Shown here one piece after another: positions 44,259 to 52,316 of a stretch of 64,000 nt of DNA. The notes beneath the pieces were generated by a model that was given only the letters and a program-made list of their open reading frames with translations, searched no databases and had not been told where the DNA came from. Source of the stretch: an uncultured Shimia sp. (GTDB lineage Bacteria; Pseudomonadota; Alphaproteobacteria; Rhodobacterales; Rhodobacteraceae); contig CALCOY010000098.1 in assembly GCA_937897325.1 (NCBI GenBank), positions 37,326-101,325 on the forward strand. The letters run 5' to 3'. The translations under genes and the position numbers were made by a program. How positions within the stretch are numbered: the first letter of the stretch is position 1; every line of letters starts with the position of its first letter.

Positions 44259-44668
44259 CACGACACAATTCAAGCGAATCGATGTCTCGATTCTGTTCAG
44301 ATTGGCCATCCGAGCGTGTCGCTGGCCGCACCGTAACGTCAGTCTCTACGAAGGACATTACTGTCTAAGAGCTTGGATATTCGCAGCTTTTCATGCGCGC
44401 AAAAGTGAGTTCTTCAAGTGGTTTGCTAAATGTCCGCTCCCTTTAAGTATAAGAAAAACAATCTCTATTTGCTAGTTTTGACTGCAGTCAACTACGCCAA
44501 GACACGGCAACACACAGCCTTGTGTTTAAGTTATTGACGCCCGCAATATCTAGGTGTCCAGGGCAGCTTTTGCTATCAGATAAAGGGTTGCTCGCTAGAC
44601 ATTTTTGACCATAATAGCGCCAAAATATACAAAACGGCGTAATTAGCGCCATTACGACGAGAGAGCAG
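44259..44668. other. 410-base control region before repA
   Basis: No gene. It holds an inverted repeat (GAATCGA-TGTC-TCGATTC, 44276-44293), a perfect parS-like palindrome (44478-44491), and close before repA two copies of TAGCGCCA (near 44616 and 44645) with GGCGTAATTAGCGCC, which is a likely RepA operator. It separates the tra operon from the replication operon. Confidence 0.5.
44478..44491. repeat. parS-like palindrome upstream of repA
   Basis: TTGACTGCAGTCAA is a perfect 14-bp palindrome. The identical sequence lies at 45871-45884 between repA and repB. RepABC replicons carry such palindromes as the centromere to which RepB binds, most often near or between repA and repB. Confidence 0.7.
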
Positions 44669-45865
44669 ATGACCAGCGAGCGGCCCTTCCCGGCTTTTGA
44701 GTTCGACAACAAGATCCTGGCGCAAGGCGCTGAGATATCCCGTCGTTTGGATATGTTGCGTCAGCAGCAATTCCCACCTGATGCCAGAAAAAAGCTGCGA
44801 AGCTTCTCAATGCAAGAGGTCGCGCGTTTTCTGGGCGTCAGCCCGAACAACTTAAAGCGTCTCAGTCTGGAAGACAAAGGCCCTACCCCAGAAGTCAAAG
44901 CGGGCGGTCGACGGTTCTACACTGCGGAACAGATCCTTGAGCTGCGGACTTATCTCGACAAAACAGGTCGCCGGGCCACGAAGAATTACGTCCCGCACCG
45001 GCGTGAGGGTGAAAAACTTCAGGTGATCGGCGTCGTGAACTTCAAGGGCGGTAGCGGCAAGACAACGACCGCTGTGCATCTCGCCCAACAACTGGCTTTG
45101 TCCGGACATCGTGTTCTCGCCCTTGATCTCGATCCCCAGGCGTCGCTTTCAGCGCTTTTTGGCTTTCAGCCTGAATTGGACAACAATCGATCCGTTTATG
45201 ATGCGTTGCGCTACGACGAGCATCGCTGCTCGATCAAAGAACTCATCAGCCAAACCAACTTTCCAAGTCTCGATATCGTTCCTGCAAACCTTGAACTGTC
45301 GGAATACGAGTTCGAAACGCCTCTGGCTGCTCAAGCGACACGAGAAGGAAAGCTCTTCTTCACCAGGCTAACGAAGGCTCTGGAAGGCGTGGACAGTGAG
45401 TATGACGTCGTCGTCTTGGATTGTCCGCCTCAACTTGGGTATTTGACCCTCACAGCGGTGACTGCAGCGACTTCGATTTTGATCACTGTCCACCCTGAAA
45501 TGCTCGACCTGATGTCGATGAGCCAATTTCTTTTGACGCTCGGCAACTTCACCAAGTCCCTTATGAAGGCCGGCGCGCAAGTCGAGATGGATTGGCTGCG
45601 TTATCTGATCACGCGCTATGAGCCGACTGACATCCCACAGAGCCAAATGCTGGGCTTCATGCAGTCCATGTTCGCTGAAGAGATCCTGACCAACCAGATG
45701 CTCAAGTCGACGGCGATTTCAGACGCCGGTCTGACCAAGCAGTCTCTCTTTGAAATCGAACGCGCCAACATGAACCGAGAAACCTATGACCGTGCATTCG
45801 AGTCCTTATGGAACGTGAATGCTGAGGTCCAAGATCTCATTCACAAGGCATGGGGTCGGTCATGA
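44669..45865 (+). CDS. repA: RepA partition ATPase (ParA type)
   Basis: A 398-residue ParA-family protein of a repABC operon. An N-terminal HTH region (FSMQEVARFLGVSPNNLKRL, residues 47-66) is the type used for operator binding and autorepression. The deviant Walker A motif KGGSGKTTTA is near residue 127, the second motif LDLDPQASLS near 150 and the Walker B-like VVLDCPPQLGYLT near 248. It works with RepB at parS to segregate the plasmid. The likely operator lies within the 60 bases upstream. Confidence 0.93.
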   Translation: MTSERPFPAFEFDNKILAQGAEISRRLDMLRQQQFPPDARKKLRSFSMQEVARFLGVSPNNLKRLSLEDKGPTPEVKAGGRRFYTAEQILELRTYLDKTGRRATKNYVPHRREGEKLQVIGVVNFKGGSGKTTTAVHLAQQLALSGHRVLALDLDPQASLSALFGFQPELDNNRSVYDALRYDEHRCSIKELISQTNFPSLDIVPANLELSEYEFETPLAAQATREGKLFFTRLTKALEGVDSEYDVVVLDCPPQLGYLTLTAVTAATSILITVHPEMLDLMSMSQFLLTLGNFTKSLMKAGAQVEMDWLRYLITRYEPTDIPQSQMLGFMQSMFAEEILTNQMLKSTAISDAGLTKQSLFEIERANMNRETYDRAFESLWNVNAEVQDLIHKAWGRS

Positions 45866-45870
45866 TGGAG

Positions 45871-45884
45871 TTGACTGCAGTCAA
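45871..45884. repeat. parS-like palindrome between repA and repB
   Basis: A second perfect copy of TTGACTGCAGTCAA, six bases after the repA stop codon and 53 bases before the repB start. Together with the copy at 44478 it brackets repA. This is the usual location of a RepABC centromere. Confidence 0.75.
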
Positions 45885-45937
45885 AATTGCCAAAAAAACG
45901 CATGAATTCAGTCCCATAATCAGAATTGGGTGCACAG

Positions 45938-46915
45938 ATGCCTAGGAAAAATCCTTTTGAGACGGTTTTGGGCGACACCCCTGCCCCTTCGCAGGACGAA
46001 ATTCCGGCCTTCCAAGCCCGCGGCGCCTCAAGATCGATCACCAGTACCCTAGACGATCTGGCTGACAAAGCGGACAAGCTCATGGAAGGTGAGACAATCG
46101 TTGAGCTTGATCCAAGTCTGATTGATCCGTCATTTATAAAAGATAGGCTCGAACACAACGCCGAGGAATTCGAGGCGCTTAAGAAAGCCATTGCCGAAGA
46201 AGGTCAGTCTTCTCCGATCCTCGTGCGTCCTAACCCTGAAGACAAAAGCCGGTACATGGTTGTCTTTGGTGCGCGTAGAAGGCGTGCAGCAGAGGAACTT
46301 GGTATCAAAGTCCGCGCTGTCATTAAAGAAATGTCAGACCGCGATCACGCCGTCGCACAAGGGCAAGAGAACGCGGCCCGCGCAAATCTCTCATTCCTAG
46401 AACGTGCTTTGATGGCTGCCGAAGTCTCCGGTAGGAACTATGATAGCGACAATACAACGGTGCTTTCAGCGCTCGCTATCGACAAAGCGACGCTGTCCAA
46501 GATGCTTGCTGTCGCAGGTATTGATGCCAAGGTTCTCGCGCAATTGCAGTCCGCCACGTCGATCGGGCGTGACCGTTGGTACGAGCTCAAGAACCTCTTG
46601 GACCGACCGGCCAACCTAAAGCGCGCTTTGAACCTAGTCGAAGCTCAGGATTTTATCGATCTCGATGGGGACAAGCGCTTCGATCATCTTTCTTCGGCAT
46701 TGAAGCGAGGTCGCAAACCAACAAAAGGAGCCGTGCCGAAAGGACAGTCCTGGTCTCCCAAGGACAAAGGCGTTGAGGTCCAGTCTTCAACGCGGGGCAA
46801 GAGCTTCACAATCGCTGTAAAGGCTAAAGACCGCAGCGGCATAGAGTTTGGGGAATTCGTCTCCAAACGCCTTGATGACCTTTACGAGCAGTTCAAGGCG
46901 GAAACCAAAACATGA
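45938..46915 (+). CDS. repB: RepB partition protein (ParB type)
   Basis: A 325-residue ParB-family DNA-binding protein. It has the RepB-type start (MPRKNPFETVLGD), the ParB nuclease-like fold (LKKAIAEEGQSSPILVRPN near residue 88, YMVVFGARRRRAAEEL near 110), then an HTH segment (ALAIDKATLSKMLAVAGID near 180). A TTG at 45926 is an alternative start; neither has a strong binding site. It binds the two parS-like palindromes that flank repA. The antisense RNA region follows before repC. Confidence 0.92.
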   Translation: MPRKNPFETVLGDTPAPSQDEIPAFQARGASRSITSTLDDLADKADKLMEGETIVELDPSLIDPSFIKDRLEHNAEEFEALKKAIAEEGQSSPILVRPNPEDKSRYMVVFGARRRRAAEELGIKVRAVIKEMSDRDHAVAQGQENAARANLSFLERALMAAEVSGRNYDSDNTTVLSALAIDKATLSKMLAVAGIDAKVLAQLQSATSIGRDRWYELKNLLDRPANLKRALNLVEAQDFIDLDGDKRFDHLSSALKRGRKPTKGAVPKGQSWSPKDKGVEVQSSTRGKSFTIAVKAKDRSGIEFGEFVSKRLDDLYEQFKAETKT

Positions 46916-46931
46916 GGAAATGATACAGGCA

Positions 46932-46981
46932 AAAGAAAAGCCCTCCACCGTGCGGTAAGAGAGCTGATCTATCTGTTTAGC
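46932..46981 (-). ncRNA. Counter-transcribed RNA controlling repC
   Basis: On the minus strand TTGACA (47012-47017) and TATCTA (46988-46993), 18 bases apart, form a good sigma-70 promoter. About 50 bases on comes a hairpin (ACCG-CA-CGGT extended by G-U pairs) and then TTTTCTTTT at 46931-46939, an intrinsic terminator. All known RepABC plasmids encode such an antisense RNA between repB and repC; it represses repC and sets incompatibility. The transcript ends are inferred. Confidence 0.75.
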
Positions 46982-47037
46982 ACCTAATAGATAGCACTCA
47001 CCGCGAATCACTGTCAACGCAGAACACCGATTAGGTG
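46981..47037 (+). promoter_or_regulatory. repC leader stem, target of the antisense RNA
   Basis: CACCTAAT (46981-46988) and ATTAGGTG (47030-47037) are perfect inverted arms about 40 bases apart, and CTATCT/AGATAG forms a smaller alternative hairpin just upstream. Alternating structures of this sort upstream of the repC ribosome binding site (GAGGAGG, about 47065) are how antisense binding stops repC expression in RepABC plasmids. Confidence 0.5.
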
Positions 47038-47086
47038 AACGGATTTCTATTGCCTTCTTTCGAGCAGAGGAGGTCAAACACCCATC

Positions 47087-48403
47087 ATGGCACATACAGG
47101 TTGGCGCAAGCCGACACCGGGTCTTTTGCAAGCTGAAAAGCATGCCCAAGCCGGTGAACAGCTCTCTGTACCCAAATCTCAGGCAATCGTAGCAACGAAG
47201 AAAATCGCTGCAGCGATCGGTCTCAAAGCCCAAGACTTACTTCTCCTGGACACTTTTGGCGCGGTTACCCAGCCGCAGGACTGGGAGCAGGGCAGGCGTC
47301 CCATTGTGTGGGCCTCGAACAACTTCCTGATGGAGCAGACGGGTTTCTCTCTCGCAACATTACGTCGGCATATCCGTCGTCTCTGTGAAGCCGGGGTCAT
47401 CTGGATGAAGGACAGCCCGAATGGCAAACGTTGGGGCCGCCGTAACGAAGAAGGGTATATCACTGAAGCTTATGGTTTCGATCTGGCACCACTTGCGGCG
47501 CGTACGGAAGAATTTGAGGCTCTCCAAGCCCACCTACAAGAGGAGCGCCAATTCTGCGCGTCTCTGCGCAATACGATCACAGTGTCTCGGCGTGTCATTC
47601 GCGCAAAGATCGAGAAGGCGCTAGAGAGCCGTCTACGCGGGCCATGGCGTGAGCTTGAGGAAGAGTTCGCAAGCGTGCTCCAGCGTCTTCCTAAGCGCTC
47701 TGTGGCTGCTGAGCGGCTATTGGACTACATCGACCAACTCAAAGCTTTCCAAGAGCGCGTAGCGCAAGCCTTCGAGGCGGCATTCGACTGGCCTGAGCAG
47801 TCTGATGAAGTATCTTCCGACAAGAGCGTTGATACCGAAATTGGAGCGGCTCCATTTTCTATGAATCATTCACCCACGGGTCTCGAAAATGAGACCCACA
47901 TACTAACTACAAATGAACCTAATCCCGTAAACAGTAATCGCTTTGAAACAAAGCACGCGGCGGACGATGTGCCCGGAAATCCAACCAAGGAGCCAGTTGA
48001 GAGACCTGAAGAGGTTGATCTAGATATCAGCTGGACCACACAACGTGGAAAACGTGGATCAGAGATCGATGTACCCATGTTGATGATTGCCTGCCCGGAG
48101 TTTGCCGAGCTCGCGCGGTCGATGGAGGGCGGATATCTGCGTGATTGGATGGATTTCCATCGGGCGGCGGCCAAGATCAGAGGGGTGGCAGGTATCTCAG
48201 AGGACGCTTGGAACGTCGCCAATAAGGTTATGGGACCTGCGATCGCCGCGGCCACAATCGCGCTGATCTACGACAAGCACGTTGAGGGGCAGGTTAAGTC
48301 CGCCGGCGGATATCTCCGGGCAATGGTAGAACGCGCGCAAGCCGGTGACCTTCACCTTGATCGGAGCTTCTACGGTCGCTTGAGCGAAGCGAGGGCAGGG
48401 TGA
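47087..48403 (+). CDS. repC: RepC replication initiator
   Basis: A 438-residue RepC protein. The N-terminal half has a typical start (GWRKPTPGLLQAEKHAQAG) and the RepC DNA-binding region with a winged HTH (MEQTGFSLATLRRHIRRLCEAGVI near residues 83-106, then NGKRWGRRNEEG). A variable AT-rich middle is followed by the conserved end (PMLMIACPEFAEL, GISEDAWNVANKVMGPAIAAA, SAGGYLRAMVERAQAG). RepC acts at an origin inside its own gene. GGAGG lies about 15 bases before the ATG. Confidence 0.95.
   Translation: MAHTGWRKPTPGLLQAEKHAQAGEQLSVPKSQAIVATKKIAAAIGLKAQDLLLLDTFGAVTQPQDWEQGRRPIVWASNNFLMEQTGFSLATLRRHIRRLCEAGVIWMKDSPNGKRWGRRNEEGYITEAYGFDLAPLAARTEEFEALQAHLQEERQFCASLRNTITVSRRVIRAKIEKALESRLRGPWRELEEEFASVLQRLPKRSVAAERLLDYIDQLKAFQERVAQAFEAAFDWPEQSDEVSSDKSVDTEIGAAPFSMNHSPTGLENETHILTTNEPNPVNSNRFETKHAADDVPGNPTKEPVERPEEVDLDISWTTQRGKRGSEIDVPMLMIACPEFAELARSMEGGYLRDWMDFHRAAAKIRGVAGISEDAWNVANKVMGPAIAAATIALIYDKHVEGQVKSAGGYLRAMVERAQAGDLHLDRSFYGRLSEARAG
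47845..47960. other. Probable replication origin inside repC
   Basis: This stretch of repC is clearly more AT-rich than the rest of the gene and encodes the variable linker of the protein. RepABC origins lie in an AT-rich part in the middle of repC. Boundaries are approximate. Confidence 0.5.
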
Positions 48404-48508
48404 CCTCCAGAAATCTGCATTCCTCGACACTTACTGGACATGTCCTGGACCCATGCTCATCTTGGGTTGTGACTTCATCATGCAGCCTGTTCATGGAGCG
48501 ATATTGAT

Positions 48509-48706
48509 ATGGCGCAATCCAATGGGTTTGGAGATCGTCTCACCGCGGAAGAACAAGAGGCTTGGTTTGTTGAGTTCACGGACAAAATGGCGAAACCAAA
48601 CTGTTCCGAAGAGGCCTTTTTCCGGGCGCGGCGCGAGCTTGGCAGGGGCGTGGGGCTCTCTAAAGCGGGTGATCTGGTTTACCAACGCGACACGGCGCGA
48701 AATTGA
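48509..48706 (+). CDS. Small unknown protein downstream of repC
   Basis: A 65-residue protein (begins MAQSNGFGDRLTAEEQEAW) with GGAG about ten bases before the ATG. It is charged, helical and soluble. No family is recognised. It stands alone between repC and the higBA genes. A minus-strand frame of the same length overlaps it but looks less protein-like. Confidence 0.45.
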   Translation: MAQSNGFGDRLTAEEQEAWFVEFTDKMAKPNCSEEAFFRARRELGRGVGLSKAGDLVYQRDTARN

Positions 48707-48766
48707 CGCCTTCAGGGAATTTGACCTGAGTGGAAACAGAGTTCCAAGCGGTTAGCAATGTGACGT

Positions 48767-48780
48767 GTGTCGCGTGACAC
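48767..48780. promoter_or_regulatory. Inverted repeat at the higBA promoter
   Basis: GTGTC-GCGT-GACAC is followed at once by TTGACA, a -35-like element, about 35 bases before the higB start. Toxin-antitoxin operons of this type are repressed by their antitoxin at such a palindrome. Confidence 0.45.
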
Positions 48781-48815
48781 TTGACACATGCAGTTAGGTG
48801 AGCTAAGAGAGAACG

Positions 48816-49106
48816 ATGAAGATCGAGAGTATTGCCCACAAGGGACTCCGGCGCTTCTTTTTGACCGGTAACCCAAAGGGCATCGTCGGTGATGCAGACA
48901 GGCTGCGAAAGATGCTGGCTTTCATTGATGCGGCAGAGAACCTGGAAGAGTTAGGTTTACCGCCGAACTACGGACTTCACGCGCTGACAGGAGATCGCAA
49001 GGGCACCTGGTCGATGACTGTGACGAGAAATTGGCGCCTGACGTTTCGGGTGAACGAGGAAGGCGCTCCGCTGGACATGGATTTGGAGGACTATCATGGC
49101 TCTTGA
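48816..49106 (+). CDS. higB: HigB/RelE-type toxin
   Basis: A 96-residue protein of the RelE superfamily, HigB branch: the typical start (MKIESIAHKGLRRFF), GLPPNYGLHALTGDRKGTWSM near residues 47-66, and NWRLTFRV near residue 72. HigB toxins cleave mRNA at the ribosome. The gene comes before its antitoxin and overlaps it by 11 bases, which is the HigBA order. The pair probably stabilises the plasmid. Confidence 0.9.
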   Translation: MKIESIAHKGLRRFFLTGNPKGIVGDADRLRKMLAFIDAAENLEELGLPPNYGLHALTGDRKGTWSMTVTRNWRLTFRVNEEGAPLDMDLEDYHGS

Positions 49107-49398
49107 AATGCACCCATCACTCACAGTCCATGTGGGAGACTGGCTCAAGACCGAAATCGTCGAACCTGCGTCGATCAGCGTGAAGGATCTCGCAGAGCAT
49201 TTCGGCGTATCCCGGCAAACCCTGAGCACCTTGCTCAATGGCAATGCTGGTTTGTCCGCCGATATGGCGATCCGGTTTGAAAAGGCGTTCGGCATCAAAG
49301 CCGATACGCTTCTACTCATGCAGACGAGTTACGAGTTGGCACAAGCACGACTGCACGAAGAGGATATCCAAGTCGGGAAGCTTCAGGCTGTCGCCTAG
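49096..49398 (+). CDS. higA: HigA-type antitoxin
   Basis: A 100-residue protein of the XRE family. The HTH reads ISVKDLAEHFGVSRQTLSTLLNG (residues 26-48), followed by MAIRFEKAFGIKADTLL. HigA antitoxins bind the toxin and repress their own operon. It ends 13 bases from the stop of the convergent recombinase gene, with a hairpin between. Confidence 0.92.
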   Translation: MALEMHPSLTVHVGDWLKTEIVEPASISVKDLAEHFGVSRQTLSTLLNGNAGLSADMAIRFEKAFGIKADTLLLMQTSYELAQARLHEEDIQVGKLQAVA

Positions 49399-49402
49399 TA
49401 GG

Positions 49403-49426
49403 GCAGGGGGCCTAGAGGCCCGCTGC
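49403..49426. terminator. Hairpin between convergent higA and recombinase genes
   Basis: GGGCC-TAGA-GGCCC is the core of a longer symmetric element with GCAG and CTGC ends, five bases after the higA stop and overlapping the last codons of the recombinase gene. It can act as a terminator for both directions, but the T-run is weak. Confidence 0.4.
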
Positions 49427-50521
49427 TTTGGTCAAATTCACTCGGAACCGATCTCGGCGACGCTGATAGGCCCGCGTCATTTCAGGCGAGGCATGTCCCA
49501 GTTGCTTCTGCACGTAGCGTTCATCCGCTTCAGCGTAGGAGGCAAGGCCCGAGCGCAGGGAATGCCCTGAAAACAGTTTCACGCGTTCTGCATCAGGAAG
49601 ATCAGGCCGAAGCCCTGCCTCCAACATCGTGCGCTTGATGAGACGTGCTACGTGTTTGTCGGACAGCCTAGCTGATTGGACGCCGCCATTGTCACGCGTC
49701 ACCTGTCGGAAGATGGGGCCATGCGCGATCTTCGAGAAGTGAAGCCACTGCTCCAGCGCATGAACAGGGCAGGTTTGGTCTGAGGAGCCTCGCGCGATCT
49801 CTTTTTCTTTCCAGCCAGTCTTGGTGCTGAGAATAACGATGGCGCCGCCATCCTCGATCTCGACCCAGCCGCGACCGTCCTCCGTGTCTTCCCGATCGAC
49901 ATCAAGCCCGACAATCTCGGAGCGGCGCATACCACCCGCATAACCCATGAACAGGATCGCGCGGTCTCTGAGATCACGCAGGCCATAAGTCAGTGTGCTC
50001 ACCATTTCGAGTAGCTCGTCGGGCGAGATGGGCTCTTTCTGCACAGGTGGCTTGCCATGCTGGCGCCGGATGCCGGCAAGGACTGTCGCGATATGTCGAT
50101 CCTTGCGATCCAGATATTGGCCGCGTTGCTGATAGTTCCACGCGAGCCCTGACAGACGTCGTTCAATCGTCGAGACCGCGAGGGACGGGGAGGGGCCCTG
50201 CGGCGATGCGAGCTCTGCAATGTAAAGCCCGATGAGTTGGGGATCCGGCGTGAACTGATCTGCGCCGCGACGCCGACACCAGCTGCCGAAATGCGCCCAG
50301 TCCGCTTTATAGGCCTTATTCGTGTTCTCGGCCGTCGCTTGTTCAGCGTAGCCACGCGCCGTCTCAACGAGGTGCTCCAGGGAACCGGATGCGGCAACAG
50401 AGTCCGGAAGGCTGATCGCGGTCTTTGAAACATGATCGCTCTCGTCGCGCTGACTAGGATCGGGCGGGGCAGGGGCCTCTGAGCGCGAAATCTCGGTGTT
50501 TTGGGGTGGTTTGCTGGCCAT
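49412..50521 (-). CDS. Tyrosine recombinase
   Basis: A 369-residue site-specific recombinase. SAM-like core-binding domain at residues 50-150 (AENTNKAYKADWAHFGSWC); catalytic domain with Arg in GGMRRSEIVG near residue 200, Lys in STKTGW near 235, HxxR in SGHSLRSG near 321, a second His in LGHASPE near 345 and the nucleophile Tyr in TRAYQRR near 354. All catalytic residues are present. A dif-like site lies directly upstream of its start. With the divergent DUF1403 and ScpB-like genes it makes a unit often seen on alphaproteobacterial plasmids, probably for dimer resolution. Confidence 0.9.
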   Translation of the reverse strand: MASKPPQNTEISRSEAPAPPDPSQRDESDHVSKTAISLPDSVAASGSLEHLVETARGYAEQATAENTNKAYKADWAHFGSWCRRRGADQFTPDPQLIGLYIAELASPQGPSPSLAVSTIERRLSGLAWNYQQRGQYLDRKDRHIATVLAGIRRQHGKPPVQKEPISPDELLEMVSTLTYGLRDLRDRAILFMGYAGGMRRSEIVGLDVDREDTEDGRGWVEIEDGGAIVILSTKTGWKEKEIARGSSDQTCPVHALEQWLHFSKIAHGPIFRQVTRDNGGVQSARLSDKHVARLIKRTMLEAGLRPDLPDAERVKLFSGHSLRSGLASYAEADERYVQKQLGHASPEMTRAYQRRRDRFRVNLTKAAGL

Positions 50522-50542
50522 TTCTGGAGGCTATCTCTTTGG

Positions 50543-50567
50543 GTCCGATAATGCAAACTTATTGGAC
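50543..50567. other. dif-like recombination site
   Basis: GTCCGATAA and TTATTGGAC are inverted 9-base arms (8 of 9 pairs) around a 7-base centre TGCAAAC. The ATAA-centre-TTAT layout is that of XerCD/dif-type crossover sites. It is 22 bases upstream of the tyrosine recombinase start and in the gap shared with DUF1403, where a resolution site or an operator would be expected. Confidence 0.5.
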
Positions 50568-50645
50568 ATAGAAGAGATCAGCAGGGTGGGGCGGTTTATA
50601 CAGTATATGGTAGCGGAAAGCGCCGCCGTGCGATAGTCTTGTGGT

Positions 50646-51524
50646 ATGACCTATGCCGCTGACAGCTTTGATACCTTACCGAAGATGCCTTCCTGGGTCA
50701 CTTCTGGGCGGCCCGAAACCTCTGAAGATGTTGCGTTTTTGTCGGGCGCGGCCCTCGGGCATCTGCATCTTGTGTTGACACAGCCCACAGTGCCCCAAGA
50801 CTTGTTGCGAGCGCGGCTAGCACTGCGGGCGGCGGAGGTTTGCGTGGCACATAGCGGGCGTCCAGAACGGGCTGCAGACCTGCGCGACGCGGTGGCATTT
50901 TTGCAGCCAGGCGACAGCCCAGGTCCGGCAGGGGAGGTGTATCGATCCTGGCAGTGCGCTGTTGATAGGCCTATCTCGGTCAAAGCGCTTCACCGTGCGC
51001 TCCCACATCTTGCACCAGAACAGATTGCTGTCTGGCTTGACGCAAGACAGAGCGTACCCGCGGCACGGGCGGCGTCTGTCTTGGAGGCGGTGATCAACGA
51101 ACGCCCGCGTGACTACGGCACGGCTCTCATCTTGGCGGATGCGGTCTTGGCACAGTCACTTGGATGGACGCGCGCAATGCCGCTCTTGCCGCTCGGATTG
51201 AAACGGGCGGGGCTCAGATTGGGCGGTGATGAGCTCTGCACAGCTGTTCATCGCGCAATCGTCAAAGTGGCGGGCCAAGTCGCACAAGAAGCAGCGCAAC
51301 ACACCCGCAGCGTCAGCAAGCTGCGGGCCGTCGCACCGAAACTCCGTGCCAAAGGAGCTGATGAGGCGGTCACGCTCTTTCTAAAATCTGATGCCATCGC
51401 TCCGATGGATCTCAATAGCTTTGGGTCGCAACGAGCAGCACGGCGGTTTTGTGATCGACTGGTTGAGCTGGGTACCGCGCGCGAGCTGACAGGCCGCGAC
51501 ACGTTCCGGCTGTATGGCGTGTGA
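50646..51524 (+). CDS. DUF1403 family protein
   Basis: A 292-residue helical soluble protein. Segments such as PSWVTSGRPETSEDVAFLSGAAL near the start, RARLALRAAEVCVAHSGRPERAADLRDAV near residue 60 and FGSQRAARRFCDRLVELGTARELTGRDTFRLYG at the end match DUF1403. Function unknown. Its stop overlaps the GTG start of the ScpB-like gene, and the two usually travel with a tyrosine recombinase on plasmids of this group. Confidence 0.8.
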   Translation: MTYAADSFDTLPKMPSWVTSGRPETSEDVAFLSGAALGHLHLVLTQPTVPQDLLRARLALRAAEVCVAHSGRPERAADLRDAVAFLQPGDSPGPAGEVYRSWQCAVDRPISVKALHRALPHLAPEQIAVWLDARQSVPAARAASVLEAVINERPRDYGTALILADAVLAQSLGWTRAMPLLPLGLKRAGLRLGGDELCTAVHRAIVKVAGQVAQEAAQHTRSVSKLRAVAPKLRAKGADEAVTLFLKSDAIAPMDLNSFGSQRAARRFCDRLVELGTARELTGRDTFRLYGV

Positions 51525-52120
51525 CTATGGCGCGGGATCATCTCGACACCGATCTGGATCGTGAGTTGGAGGATCTGCCTCAAGCCTTGCGCTGGCGCGA
51601 ATGGATGCGTCGGATCGAAGCGGTGTTGTTTGCATCTGCATCGCCAGTACCGAGTGAGGACCTTGCGCGTGTGGTGGGGCAGGGGGTTTCGGTGGAAATG
51701 TTGATCCAAGACCTTATTGCCGATCTGGCAGGGCGTTCGTTCGAGGTGGCCAAAGTGCCGGGCGGCTGGATGTTACGCACACGTCCGACCTATGCACCGG
51801 CCATCAAAGCTGCAGCGGATGTGGGCGACCAAGACCTCGATCTGCGCGAATACGATGTCGCGGTACTGGCAGCGATTGCGTACCACCAGCCGATAACACG
51901 CGACGGGCTGAAGGATATATTCGGTAAGGAGATCAGTCGTGATCTGATTGGGCGGTTGCATGCGCAAGATCTGATCGCGACAGGGCCAAGGTCGCCGCGG
52001 CGTGGGGCACCATACACCTATGTGACGACGGAAAGGTTTCTGACCGCGTTCGATTTGGAGACTCTTCAGGATCTGCCGGACCGGGAGCAGTTGGATGATG
52101 CTGGCCTGGGCGCGGCGTAG
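51521..52120 (+). CDS. ScpB-like protein
   Basis: A 199-residue protein with tandem winged-helix parts of the ScpB family: IEAVLFASASPVPSEDLARVVG near residues 25-46, GRSFEVAKVPGGWMLRTRP near residue 75, LREYDVAVLAAIAYHQPITRDGLKDIFGKE near residue 108, and RRGAPYTYVTTERFLTAFDL at the end. ScpB binds SMC-kleisin complexes, but no SMC or ScpA is encoded here, so it may act with the chromosomal complex or independently. GTG overlaps the DUF1403 stop; ATG at 51527 is the alternative start. Confidence 0.85.
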   Translation: MTMARDHLDTDLDRELEDLPQALRWREWMRRIEAVLFASASPVPSEDLARVVGQGVSVEMLIQDLIADLAGRSFEVAKVPGGWMLRTRPTYAPAIKAAADVGDQDLDLREYDVAVLAAIAYHQPITRDGLKDIFGKEISRDLIGRLHAQDLIATGPRSPRRGAPYTYVTTERFLTAFDLETLQDLPDREQLDDAGLGAA

Positions 52121-52156
52121 CGGGTGAGAGTGATGGTTGTTTGGTGAGGGCGGCAT

Positions 52157-52219
52157 TGGACAAATCGTGCAGGTTGTAATGGACATTTCGTGAGGCGGTT
52201 CGGGTCTTGGACACATTGG
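52157..52219 (+). repeat. Three imperfect TGGACA repeats
   Basis: TGGACAAATCGTG (52157), TGGACATTTCGTG (52180) and TGGACACATTGG (52208) stand in direct orientation within about 60 bases in the gap after the ScpB-like gene. They could be protein-binding sites or the scar of an insertion. The dif-like site upstream of the recombinase also ends in TTGGACA. Confidence 0.35.
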
Positions 52220-52316
52220 CCTTGTTTAATCGCATTTGGTACCTGCCTCACTTTCATCAGGCTCAATGCCTTCCAATCACCGGGTTCCTGACTTCCAATT
52301 GACAGGCCTTTTGAGG

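Noticed and set aside
44488..44770. Minus-strand frames upstream of repA
   Set aside because: They cover the parS-like palindrome and the probable RepA operator; no protein features.
48421..48445. GGACATGTCC palindrome after repC as a second recombination site
   Set aside because: Only the TTACTGGAC half resembles the dif-like site at 50543; the other arm is absent, so a site for excision between the two was not supported.
48491..48685. Minus-strand frame of 64 codons after repC
   Set aside because: It overlaps the plus-strand small gene at 48509, which has a better start and a more protein-like sequence.
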